Part shown: positions 23,498 through 35,131 of the stretch, in pieces
Numbering within the stretch: position 1 is the first letter of the stretch
Layout: every line of letters starts with the position of its first letter
NCBI GenBank assembly: GCA_014529385.2
Contig: CM043942.1
Location: forward strand, 63,831,184 to 63,895,183
Source: Adiantum capillus-veneris
Lineage: Eukaryota; Streptophyta; Polypodiopsida; Polypodiales; Pteridaceae
Direction: 5' to 3'
DNA: 64,000 nucleotides
Position numbers and translations under genes: made by a program
The notes under the pieces: model-generated
The model's input: only the letters and a program-made list of their open reading frames with translations
Databases searched by the model: none
What the model was told of the DNA's origin: nothing

Positions 23498-25069
23498 GCT
23501 CTTGAGCCTTCAATGCCCACCTAACAAGGAGAGTTTTCTTGGAGTTGTGCCTTCAAAGCACGTGGGTGGGAACCCTCGAACATAGGAGGCAAACCTACAA
23601 AAGGTGGGTGGTTACACACAAACCCACTTCAAGTCAAGGGACCAAGTAATTGATGCTGTTTGCAGTTGCAACCGCCCTTGCTTCACAACAGAGAGTTTAA
23701 GAGCGATTGTGGTGAAAAAAGCTAGCCTTTTTGCTTCCCTATCACACTCGTTATGAAGGCCTGGATGTGGCTTCACCCATCGACGCCATCACCCTGACTT
23801 CACCACATGCTGCCAAATTTTGGACTCAGCTCTTGACGGCCCCGCTCGTGCTCATTTTGCCAGACTGACTCCCGCCCAACATCAGATGAATCAGCTTGCT
23901 GTGTCGCCCGCTATATCACCTACCGCTTGCACCTTCCATGACATCATCATCATCATCGCTTGAGCACGCCGATCTACTTTTTGTAGCCCATTGACCCTGG
24001 CTTTGCTTGTATTTCTGCACTGACTAGCAGCTGCATCATCTTCATCCGCGCGATGCTGCTCGTTAATCAACCCTGGCTGCACCGTCTACTTGCACAACTG
24101 TAAGCTTGGCCATAAGCCTTTAAGCCTCGCCATACATATCCTTGGTCTTACACATTTAGGGCACATTCTCACGCTTTGAAGCTATCCAAAGTCACTTCCC
24201 ACGAGTCACTATCTTCAAAAGTGGTTTAAGACTCTTAACCCTGCTCAGGCTCATTCCCACAGATAGTAGGCAACAGAAGTTGAAAAAAAAGGCAACACTC
24301 GAGGGAGTATAGCTTCAAGCAAGCACTAAATCTTGAGCTTCCAAAAGAAAGTAGGATTTCTCAGACATTTAAAAAGGCCTTCACCAAGCAAGCTCAGAAG
24401 CACCACTAGCACCGTGTTCAAACACAAAGCACAACTTTATGTTATATATGACATGCCTATTAAGACATCTGTGATGAGCTCATGCTCGAGGAGAGGAGCA
24501 AAGTATTATCATCAAGCTTCCATTTGTTACATACATCTAGCTTACATGATTTCACACAAACTTTATTTTTGCATCTTCTATAAATTCTTGCATCCATATT
24601 TGCATGCACTCAATGAAAAAAAAAAGGGATTCTATGATGTATGGAGTTCCAAACAGTGGCCTTAGAGAGTCTCCAAGTGCAAAGACCACTCCAAGGCACC
24701 ACGGGGAAAAAGAAAGCAACAACATTAGAAAGTACAAATGTAAGAAACCTACAAGAGAATAAGCTCATGTAGTGGAGGACGAAGATGAATATGAAGAAGA
24801 AGGCAGAAATAGCCTTCTAGTCTACGACGACATTCTCTATCTTTTGTTTTGGCATTTTCCCTTCAGTCGTATTTGTTTGGAGATAGCTTGGACTAGCTTG
24901 GTCTCACTTTTATACATCTGTTTGAGGGGAGGTGTTGAGTGTCTCTTGGATTAGTTATAGTTATTCCCCTGGATTGGGGATGGTCTCCTAGATTGGAGAT
25001 GTTCTTTTTGCTCCTAGATTGGAGTGTGCCAGGGATGTCAGTTTCTTCAGTTTGTTCCTGGTCCAAACC

Positions 25070-25082
25070 TCAAGGGGAGGAT
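25070..25082 (+). other. Polypurine tract of the small LTR element
   Basis: The sequence CTCAAGGGGAGGAT lies directly before the 3' LTR, the position from which plus-strand DNA is primed. Confidence 0.75.
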
Positions 25083-25402
25083 TATAAAGTGTGAGGTTTG
25101 TCCTAGTGTCCTAGAGTATGAGTCAAGGAGGGAAAATGTGGAATTATCCACATGTAGTGGTGCAAGGATGTAGAGCTACTTAAAGCTCATTTCATGAATG
25201 AATAAACACAAGTCTATTTTGAATTACATCTCTCTTTTTTATAGTGAGCTTGTGATGTCTTAGCAAATACTCAAGATCGTGTTTATGAGTCCAAGTTAAT
25301 TGATCTTGGAACCTAATTCTCTTGAGTGATAATCTAGCCAACACTTGTGTGCATGATGTTTATCTTTCATCCACCCTAGCTAGCACGATCCCGTTCCCAT
25401 CA
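25083..25402 (+). repeat. 3' LTR of the small LTR element
   Basis: This is the partner of 22671-22998, starting TATAAAGTGTGAGG and ending GTTCCCATCA. It is followed by the target duplication TGAAC. Confidence 0.85.
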
Positions 25403-28400
25403 TGAACATGCCTCATTGCCTTCCTCACACACTTAGACGCACTCGCTCAGACACACGTAGAGATGAAATTGTCTAATTATCGTTTGAGAGAGTACATTAT
25501 TAATGATTGTATGTGACCCTTCATTCTTGGGTGGCGGACAATAGCAATTGGTATTGCCTTACAACATCCCCCTCAAGATCAATTGCAGTTCAAGAGAGAG
25601 AGAGAGAGAGAGAGAGACGTGCACGTGCCTAAGTACGACTAGAGAAAATACTTGCGTTCTTTTTGTGGTTGTCCGAACACCATTGTGTGGTGCATAATTA
25701 GGAAAGATACAAAGTCAATGTAGAGGCTATCGAGGGTTCATGATATCATGACGAAACAAGTGGCAAGAATCACATCATCCTGTTTCAAGCATATCATTGA
25801 GGATGATCTAGTGTTGCAACATGTTTGTTGTCATTCTTCGATCACCTTTGACTATTTCACGTAGATCTTGAAGACTTGCAGCATAGACCTTCATTTCTTG
25901 ACATTGAAAAGAAACAGAAGCTCACTGCATGAATTGGATGAACTTGGATTTCAAGCTCAAGGGATGATCGGGGCTTTTTTGAATTCTTGGATTGACGAGG
26001 TTGTGGGATGGTAGCTTCATGACACCATAGAGCGTCAGTGTGACAACATAGAGTGTGGCTGAACGATAGACATATTTAAACTTCCGTGGTTTCCACATTG
26101 CGTGCATTATCTCCATGCATAGATATGCACGATTGGTTTGATTGATAAACATCACATCACTACACGAGTAAGTCAATGCTTTACACAGTGAAGGTGTTGA
26201 GAAGTTTGCAGTCTTGCCATGAAAGCTTCGGACTTCTTGCTATGAGAACTTGTGAGGTAACTCCAAAACTATATGAAGGAGTTATGCCATAGATGCCATG
26301 AAGTCTAGAGTTTGGTAGGGAGTGCAATCAAAGAAGCCCCATTCTCTCTTTTTCATTCACACATACAAAGAAACAACACAAAATAGAAAATCAAAACAAC
26401 ACAAAGATGAAAACATCAAGGTTTTAGTCATATCTTATCATCGATAGGATGAAAGGGCTAATAGATGAGTTAATGACATTCAATCTTTGCTGATCAAACA
26501 AGCTACAAATTGTTCTTTGAAATTGTAGTTTTGTGCTTACTATCCTATATATTTTTTGTCTAGTGACTGGAATTAATCGTGTTTACAAATCCTCTTGGTT
26601 CATAGCAAAATAACTACACTTATATCAGAAGAAAAGTTATAGTCTAGAAGGGGTAGCATGATGAGATCCAGTGAAATAAGTATTTCATTGAGCCTTTTGG
26701 GCCAATAAAAACACTATACGTTGTTGGAAGTGTACTTACAATTGATCCATACATTAATTGTAATAGATATCACACAGTGGAAGCGATAGAAATTCACATC
26801 ATGTGGATTTTTCATCTAGTATATTCTAGTATGTGCAAAATCTAAATATGAGAGAAGTAATGAATATAATTTTTTCCCTTCCAAGCCCTATTCTTGCATG
26901 TATAGGCAATAAGGATATTGCAGGGAGAGATGTACATGTAGCAAGGAGAACCTAGAGTGTGTAGAGAGAATGAGCTTCTAAGAGTGAGAGAGATTTGTGA
27001 GAGTGTAAAGATATGTCTACTTACCTTGTATATTTACATATCTCTCCAAGAAGATTGATCATAGCTTTGGTGGATTGTTGTAGCTTGAATGACTTCAAAA
27101 ATTAGGACATAAGAGAGATGGAGATAAGGATATATATAGAAGTAGATGTAGAGATAGAGGTAAGGGTGGGTGTCGAATTAGAAGTGGATAATATCTAAGT
27201 TAGGGAATAGAGTTGGAAATAGAGATAGAGATAAGGGTTGGGTTAGAGATGACAAGCAAAACATCAAGAAACCAATAAAATCACAAATAAAACACACCTT
27301 GTTTGATAACCCTGTGAGATTTATTTGCCAATTTGATGGAGAGAGAAGGAGAGGGAAGACTTCTATCCTTGACTTCTATTCCTGAATAATGCTCCAAATC
27401 CAAGTCCTTATTTGAATAGAGTTGATCTTACAAGGATTGCTATAAGATTGGCTAGTCTTCTTCAAGGAGCAAATGTAGACTTAGGGCTTATGTTTATGGT
27501 TAAGTACAAATAGGCATTAACCCTCTCACTCTCTAAAGAATGGTTTTCAAAGAATAAGAGGTCCCCTTTTATAGGTGAAGGAAATCCTCAAGGGTTACAC
27601 AAGAAAGAGAGGAGCCAGTGTGAATAAGAATTGACAAAGTTTGAAATGGGTTGTCCTGCATGATGTGGGCAGATTGAGGTCCACCATTTTGAGCACATCT
27701 CCTTAACCGTGTCTCCAAATAAAAAAATTAAAATAGGAGAAAAAAATGCAGCTCATTAACTATGACACCCATTTTATACACTTTCTCCAATTTGGATTAG
27801 AACCATGTGTAAAAATCTCATCAAAATAGGGTATCTTTCTGGTAGCAAAGTCTTCTTGTGGTCTCCTTAGCTTAAACTTTCATTGATTCCAATAGACACC
27901 TCATGCAATATGAAAGCATGACATTTCTCCTTGAAATTTTTTTAAAGTATCCTTGCAATAATGCATTAAACTAGGTGCATCTTTGAGAATTATGCAAGCG
28001 TGTGTCTCACTAGGATTTGATACCTTCTTAGTATCTATAATAAAGAAATATAAGAAAACTATGGAATATACATAGATTATATATATTGAAAATTACACTA
28101 GCTATAGATCTAGCTAGAGTGTGAGTTGATAATGGGATAGTAAAAAGAAAGAACCAATGCTTTTTTTTCCCAAGTTAGAGGCACATTTATTGACACTTTT
28201 CTCCATAATACTTTAGTAACAGTAAAGTAAGAATATGTTACCCTTGAGATAAATAATAGGATGATATAGAAAATCTTGTTACTATACTAAGATATGCATA
28301 TGTACATTATGGAAAATATACTTACGTATCTAAAATGTCACAAAGTAAATCTCCTGGCATTCGCTCCCACTATGTACGTGCCACAACAGGCATAATGACA

Positions 28401-30604
28401 ATGACATGACCATCATAGGTGCAGAGAATGTTGGTTGCACCAGTAAGATCTTGGTAGGTACAGAATGCTTAACATCTAGAATCTGAGGTCAGAAAAATAC
28501 ATAACTTTTAGGGCACAATGCATGCTAGTGAGGCATCTGTGGATTAGACAGATACGACTTTCGACACCCAAGTGAATTCCCACATATGCTCTTTAGAGTG
28601 CATGGATATTCTTGTACACATTTATTAATGCATGGTGTTATCACCTTGTCCTAGGAAAGTAAATATGAAGAGATTCATAGACAACGCTGTAGACAAGTTG
28701 GCTTCACCATGCATATAAATAACTGCATTCTTAGGTCATTAACACAATTGGATACATGTTGATGAGACATTAAAAACATATGACTTTTTGACATTCAAGA
28801 CACATATGGTCTTTAAAATGCAACCAAATATCTATGCAATGATCCAATTTTTTCTTTACTTCATGCATTTGCATTGACGCTAGCAAAACTAGCATTGAAA
28901 TCCGCTTCCAAAGCTTCACAATCCATCTTCTCTTCTTCAAGTAGACCATCAAATCACCGTTTCTCTTTACCACGAAACAATAGCAAAAATATTTGTATTG
29001 CACCTTCTTCTCTTGTCAGCTTGCTCTCCAGCACGAACAAACCATAGTCTTGTAGCCATCTTTTTTCATCTTCCACCCTAGTGGAAATGGGACAACCGGA
29101 CCATGCTATCTCTATCAGGACCTGCTCTTCCAATCTCATAATTTTGACATCGGTAAAACCGATGCTTCCAATTCAACTAGGAGCATCAATGCACTCCTCC
29201 TTGGCGGCAATAGAATATGGAAGGGGGAACACACAGGGAACACAACTAGCATGCCTCTCTATAGCTCCTGATATACACATCAACCCAATCCACTAGATTT
29301 CACCTTCAAAACTCGACATTATCCACAATAAAACCACCGTTTGTACCCTTCCCAACTCACTCACACTTTGCAAGACCACAACTCAATGCACACATTCTGT
29401 ACGGCACATTCCACGGCTTTTCACACACAAAAACTCTCCTTCTCTCTCTTTGCAATTAGGACCCACTGGTTCGAAGGGGGCACACCTATCAACACACACC
29501 TTCCACACCATGAACACAGCTACAAAAGTAGTAGAACGGAGAGGGGGGAAAGGGGAATCGATGCCAAAAAACGGCAATGATGTCTTCCCTATCATTTGAA
29601 AAAAACCATACACAATACGCTCGCTGTCTCGACGAGCTTAAAACCAAGAGCCAGCAACCCTCTATGGTTCCATGTAGCACAAAATGGGTAAAAAGTCCTC
29701 TACAAATTGAGGGAATCCCCTCTTATGGGGATGGCTAAGCACAAAAAAAGAAAAAAAAAGGGATCTCTTCCTACTCATGCAGCTCACTAGAAGCTTCTTT
29801 TAGTATTTTCTTACATTTCCACACTTGGCACTTTCACTTATATCAAACACTACATGGCATGACAACTTGACTACCTTCCAATACCATCTCCCTCTCACCA
29901 TGATCCACCTCTTTGGACAGGCGTGTCTGATTATCTCCTCTCATCCCCTACCTCTTTACACTGCAAACGGGAAGGCCCCCCACTAGCACTAGCGCTAGTG
30001 GGGGATCCCCCTATCTTCGAAAACATTGGGCCCAAGCCACATCATCACTGAATAGAACCACCGGCTACCGGGAAGCACCACCCATAACAACCTCCATTGG
30101 CCATCGTTGTTGACACAGCTGCCTTGCACAACCAAAACCGCCCAACTGCACTATGCGAGCAGTGCTCATCGAGAGCACCATAGCCCATGCAAGAGAGAGG
30201 TTTGTGTTACTCTCCAAGGGCTACATGCCCTAGATCCCCATTCTCCGAGCCATTCACTCCGTATGTGGGTTCATTACCAGTGATACATGGTGGCACCTTG
30301 TGGTTCGACCACCAAAGCCTCCAAAAAATCTTCATGTTCATAAAAGACCTTCAAAAAAACCAATTTATCTCCCGACTCTCCAACACAGCCATTTGATGCC
30401 GGTGAGACTGATCCGTGAAATGCCATTGAAACCCCTGGTCCCAAGCTTCGAGCCCTTGAGTCCGCACCGTATTTGAAATTTTTTGATTCCCTGAACAATG
30501 CATATCAAAATTCCCAAAAATTATCTGACATTACCCGGCTTACAACTATTGCTAACTTCAACCTTTCATATCTTGGTGCTCCAAACTTCGATTGACATGT
30601 CATC
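25403..30604. other. AT-rich intergenic DNA, old repeats, no gene recognised
   Basis: There is no coding motif in 5.2 kb. At about 25543-25575 the minus strand reads CTTGAGGGGGATGTTG, like a copia purine tract plus LTR start, with a (GA)n run at 25592-25616. A TATA-like CCTATAAAAGGGGA lies on the minus strand at about 27562-27575. Purine-rich AGAGATAGAG-type sequence fills about 27115-27255. A 62-codon minus-strand frame at 28954-29139 has no known motif. A 10-bp-stem palindrome lies at about 29977-30004. Confidence 0.4.
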
Positions 30605-30759
30605 TATGAGACCGAGGGAAGATAAACATGATCATAACCACCCAACCTGCCTATATATAGGCCATTGACCCTCTAGCTCTTAGCTACATATAGACCCTAT
30701 ATTGCATGTGTATCTGGAGTTGACCCTTGGCCTTGGCCCATCCTACCTTGGGCCTGACA
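30605..30759 (-). repeat. 3' LTR of element Z
   Basis: On the minus strand it begins TGTCAGGCCCAAGG and ends CTCATA. It contains CCTATATATAGG and matches the 5' LTR at 40936-41084 with scattered differences. Confidence 0.75.
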
Positions 30760-31799
30760 TTACTCCCCCCTTGGAGGAGCGTTTTTGTCCTCAAAAACAA
30801 GAGTGATGATACACTAATGTTTTCCACAGTGGCATCCTCCATGGATCTAACTGTTTGCTTGAACGGAACATGGTTCAGTAGGAGGTTCAATGAAACCAAG
30901 AGTAACATCTTGATTTTCCACATTGTTGTCCATTTGCAACCATCTTGTGTTACCGGGTCCTATCCAATCATAGTGTGTACACTCCATTTAGAACACACAT
31001 GAGCATGCTAAACGAGTTATCACAACAAAGATGTACCTGATAGAGAACCTCTTTTCACTTTCAGTGAAAGTAACTTGTTGACATAAATCATCAGCTAAGT
31101 TTAAGTCCTTGACGTTCCCAAATTTCATCAATAAACAACCCCACCATAACTAGTGTTCAAGGTTGAGAACCTAACTTATATATGAAGAGGCCAAACCTAG
31201 TCGCAAACATGCTTTAACTTATGGTAAACAAACTCTAAGTAGAGCAATTAATTCTTACTAATTGGATTTTTGGTGCTACCGTACGCACTTTACATATCCT
31301 TTAGCACAAGATGTCACTTTGTAATTTTCCTATCCCCTTAGAGAATTGACAGTACTGAGGTGTTTTTTCCCACGGGTTACAAACAGTCTTCCCAGATGAC
31401 TGGTAAACGGGGATCACAATATTGTACAACATTGCTGAGGAAGCAACAATGCCCTAAATAACAATCCTGGTTAACTTGAAAGATCCACAAGCACCCAAAC
31501 CGAGCCATGACCTCTATTGGTGATTGGTAGACCCAAAAGGAATCTCGTAGAGATACTACACAAAGAGTGAAAATGCTTCATAAGCAACTAATGTGATGAA
31601 TATGCATGCCGCTCCAAATCAGCCTTTGCTAAACACTAGGGTTCATAACACCTAGTGTGCATGCATTTAGCAAAAAACAGATCCGAACTTGTATATCCAT
31701 GATCATCGTTGCCAATACTTATGGCGAATGTGATGCTCCTAGCATCCATTAAAGAGGAGTGTAAATAGTTTTGAAAAGAAACTAACACAAAGAAACTAA
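30760..31799 (-). other. Internal sequence of Z next to its 3' LTR; non-coding
   Basis: It is homologous over its length to 46960-47985 of element Y (for example, GTTTTTGTCCTC and ACACTAATGTTTTCCACAGTGGC occur in both). No protein is visible in any frame. The alignment with Y ends at the CACTA terminus at 31800. Confidence 0.7.
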
Positions 31800-31813
31800 C
31801 ACTACAAGAGGTC
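31800..31813 (+). repeat. CACTA left terminal inverted repeat
   Basis: CACTACAAGAGGTC stands immediately after AAACTAA. The right-end partner is absent from the window. Confidence 0.85.
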
Positions 31814-32891
31814 ACTTGAATTCTGGCGCCACATTACCGGCGTCACTGGCGGGCGTCGGTATATATGTGTGTATTTATGGAGGGAGCCAAGGTTTTTTTT
31901 AAAATTTTATTTTCAAAATTTCGACGTCTATTTTGGCGGGTGTTCCGACGCCAGCGCGAATGCGCATTTCGACGCCCCTTTCGTTGGCTTTTCTGACGCC
32001 TATACCGAGCTGTACTGTCGGTACCTGCAAAAACCGAAACCGCGGGCTTTCTCTTCGCATTTCTACTATTTTTTGCGCCACATCTCAAGATCTCCTCTTC
32101 ACCCTCTCTCACAGATCTGCTGGGATACACGCCGTTGGAGGTGCTAATCATGCTTTTTGGGTTGGCGCATAACACTAAGGTAAGATTATTTTCATGTTTT
32201 CTTGTAGATTTAGGGTTTAGGGTTTAACTTTGTGTTTGTGTTTGTGTGTGCGTTTTTGTAGGTTCTATGACTTAGGCGACAACTTTCATTGCTCAAATAG
32301 AACTAATGTGAGTGCTCAAACCTTTAAATGAATATTAAGTTTATTTAAATTACTTTGTATATTAAAAAAAGAAAATTTCATGCTTTAAACTTTGAATGCT
32401 TTAAACTTTGAATGCTTAAAACTTTCAATGCTTTAAAAGAAATTAGGATTTGTTATGTGAAATTTCATTTTAAATTATGAAATTTTTTTGTTAAAGTTTA
32501 TAATAAAATCTTGTTTTGCAGAAATGTTTTATTGAATTATGTCGTTTTTCAAATTATGTAGTTGAAGGGGTTTATGTTTTAGGTTAAGTTTAAGTTATAA
32601 GTTAAGTTAGATTACATTAGGTTATGTTAAGTTAAGCTACGTTATTATGTTAGGTTATACGTTAGGTTAAGTTAGGTTATCTTATACGTTAGATTAGATT
32701 AAGTTAAGCTACGTTATGTTAAGTTATATTAGGTTAGGTTAGGTTAAGCTACGTTAAGTTAAGTCAGGTTATCTTATATGTTATATTAGGTTAAGTTACG
32801 TTAGGTTAGGTAAAGCTACATTAGGTTAAGTTAGATTAAGCTACGTTCGACAATGCGGCAAGCTATAGAGCTTACCCACAACGCATATTAA

Positions 32892-33510
32892 AAACAACAC
32901 AATGGTATTTCGTTTGTCAATACGGCAATCCATAAAGCTTACCCACAACACATATGCATTGTGGGCAAGCTCTATGGCTTTCCGTATTGCCAACGGCTCC
33001 CCATTATGTTGTTTATATATCCGCGAGCGGATTTCAAGTCCTAGAATAGCACCATGGCGAGTTGTTTGGCAATACGGCAAGCCATAGATCTTGCTTACAA
33101 TGCATATGCATTGTGGGAAAGCTTTATGGCTTGCCGTATTGCCAAACGGCTCGCCATGGTGTTGTCTATATGTTTGCGAGCGATTTTCAAGCGCTAAAAT
33201 TACCTCGTGCCCCTAAAAACAACACAATGGCGATCCGTTTGGCAATACGGCAAGCCATAAAGCTTTCCCACAAGGCGTATGCATTGTGGGCAAGCTCTAT
33301 GGCTTTCCATATTACCAACGTCTCGCCATGGTGTTGTCTATATGTCTGCGAGCGGTTTTCAGGCCATAAAATCGCTTTGCAACTCTAAAAACAACACAAG
33401 GGTGAGTCGTTTTCCAAATTGGCAAGCCATAGAGCTTGCCCACATCGCATATGCATTGTGGGCAAGATCTACGGCTTGTCGTTTTGCTAAACGCCTCACC
33501 ATTGTGTTCT
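32892..33510. repeat. Tandem array of ~170-bp hairpin modules (4 units)
   Basis: Units start at about 32892, 33048, 33219 and 33390. Each has an inverted repeat with arms of about 50 bp (GGCAATACGGCAAGCCATA... against ...TATGGCTTGCCGTATTGCC) around a short CGCATATGCA-like loop. A spacer containing CTATATGTCTGCGAGCG follows. A truncated unit lies before them at about 32849-32890. Confidence 0.9.
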
Positions 33511-34204
33511 TTTTATGTTAGGTTAGGTTATGTTAGGTTTAGGTTATATGTTAGGTTAGGTTAGAGCTATTGACGGCATAATAGTCGAGAAAATACAAAC
33601 GGACTTCGAATATGACGCGTGTACTTCAAAAAACACAATCGGACTTCGAAGTGACTCGTGTACTTCTAAAAACGCAAATGGACTTTGGTTAGGTTAGGTA
33701 GATGTTATAAGATAGGTTAGGTGTAGGTTTTACGTTAGGTTAGATTATATTATAGGTTAGGTTAGAGCTAGCGTCAAATAAATAGTAGTAAAAACGCAAT
33801 CAGACTTCAAGGATGACTCGTGTACTTCTAAAAACGCAAACGGACTTCGGTTAGGTTAGGTTATGGGTTAGGTAGATGTTATAAGTTAGGTTATATACAT
33901 TAAGTTACGTTAGGTATAGGTTTTACGTTAGGTTAGATTATAGGTTAGGCATAATGATTATAGGTTAGGTTAAGTTTAAATTATAAGTTAAGTTAGATTA
34001 GGTTAGGTTATGTTAAGTTAAGCTACGTTGTTATGTTAGGTTAGGTTAGATTATCTTATACGTTAGGTTAGTTAACGTTAGGTTAAGTTATATTAGGTTA
34101 TGTTAGGTTAAGCTACGTTAAGTTAAGTTAGGTTATGTTATATGTTAGGTTAGGTTAACTTACACTAGGTTATGTTACGTTACGTTAGGTTAGGTTAGGT
34201 TATG

Positions 34205-34438
34205 CGATGTGGGCAAGCTCTACGGCTTGCCATATTGCCAACGGCTCGCCATGGTGTTGTCTATATGTCTGCGAGCGATTTTCAGGCCATAAAATCGCTT
34301 TGCAACTCTAAAAAAAACACAATGGTGAGCCGTTTGCCAAATTGGCAAGCCATAGAGCTTGCCCACATCGCATATGCATTGTGGGCAAGATCTACGGCTT
34401 TGTCATTTTACTAAACGCCTCACCATTGTGTTGTTTTA
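34205..34438. repeat. Second cluster of hairpin modules
   Basis: A half unit at 34205-34311 and a full unit at 34312-34438 repeat the modules at 33219-33510. The following 170 bp (GGACTTCGAATATGACGCGTG type) duplicates 33560-33680, so the whole block is a segmental copy. Confidence 0.85.
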
Positions 34439-34703
34439 TGTTAGGTTAGGTTATGTTAGGTTTAGGTTATATGCTAGGTCTATCCACGGAATAATAGTTG
34501 AGAAAATACAAACGGACTTGGAATATGACGCGTGTACTTCAAAAAAAGCAATCGGACTTCGAAGTGACTCGTGTACTTCTAAAAATGCAAACAGACTTTA
34601 GTTAGGTTAGGTTATAGGCTAGGTAGATGTTATAAGATAGGTTACACTAAGTTAGGTTAGGTTAGATTATAGGTTAGATTAGAGCTAGCGTCAAATTAAT
34701 AGT

Positions 34704-35069
34704 AGAAAAAACGCAATCGGACTTCAATAGTGCACACAGACTGGAAGAACCTTAATATATAGTCATTGACCAATAAAGACGAGATTATTACCCTGTGGTC
34801 CTAATCTTCGTGCACCTCTAGACCGAGGTGTGCGGGGATCGGGCCTGGCTAGAGAATGTGAGGTTATTAGAGCTAGCAAAAAATAGTTGAAAAATGCAAT
34901 CGGACTTCAAAAGTGCACACAGACTTCAAGAAATTTAAAATATAGTCATTGACCAATAAAGACAAGATTATTACCCTGTGGTCCTAATCTCCATGCACCT
35001 CTAGACCGAGGTGTGTGGGGATCGGGCCTGGCTAGAGAATGTGAGGTTGTTAAAGCTTGTAGTTATAAC
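34704..35069. repeat. 183-bp tandem duplication
   Basis: Copies begin near 34704 and 34887. Both contain TAGTCATTGACCAATAAAGA and GATCGGGCCTGGCTAGAGAA. They are non-coding. Confidence 0.85.
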
Positions 35070-35131
35070 AACTAGAGTGTTTTAATTATTTGTTGCATCA
35101 TTGGTAGATAAATTATGGACGATAGGATGGC

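Larger units (their letters stand above)
22671..25402 (+). mobile_element. Small non-autonomous LTR retrotransposon (2.7 kb)
   Basis: LTRs of 328 bp (22671-22998) and 320 bp (25083-25402) flank 2.08 kb of internal sequence with no gag or pol motif. A primer site, TGGTATCAGAGC, follows the 5' LTR at 23001. A purine tract (AAGGGGAGGAT) abuts the 3' LTR. The 5-bp sequence TGAAC occurs on both sides (22666-22670 and 25403-25407). Internal ORFs are short and unrelated to known retrotransposon proteins, so it must have used another element's enzymes. Confidence 0.9.
32570..34700. repeat. TTAGG/TTAAG/TTACG pentamer-like arrays inside the CACTA element
   Basis: Long degenerate runs of GTTAGGTTA, GTTAAGTTA and CTACGTTA fill about 32575-32850, 33515-33560, 33685-34205 and 34435-34680. 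The sequence resembles an insect-type TTAGG telomere repeat but is irregular and internal to a transposon. The ORFs in it are meaningless. Confidence 0.85.

Noticed and set aside
32570-34700. Interstitial telomere
   Set aside because: The unit is an irregular TTAGG/TTAAG mix, not TTTAGGG, and lies inside a CACTA transposon.
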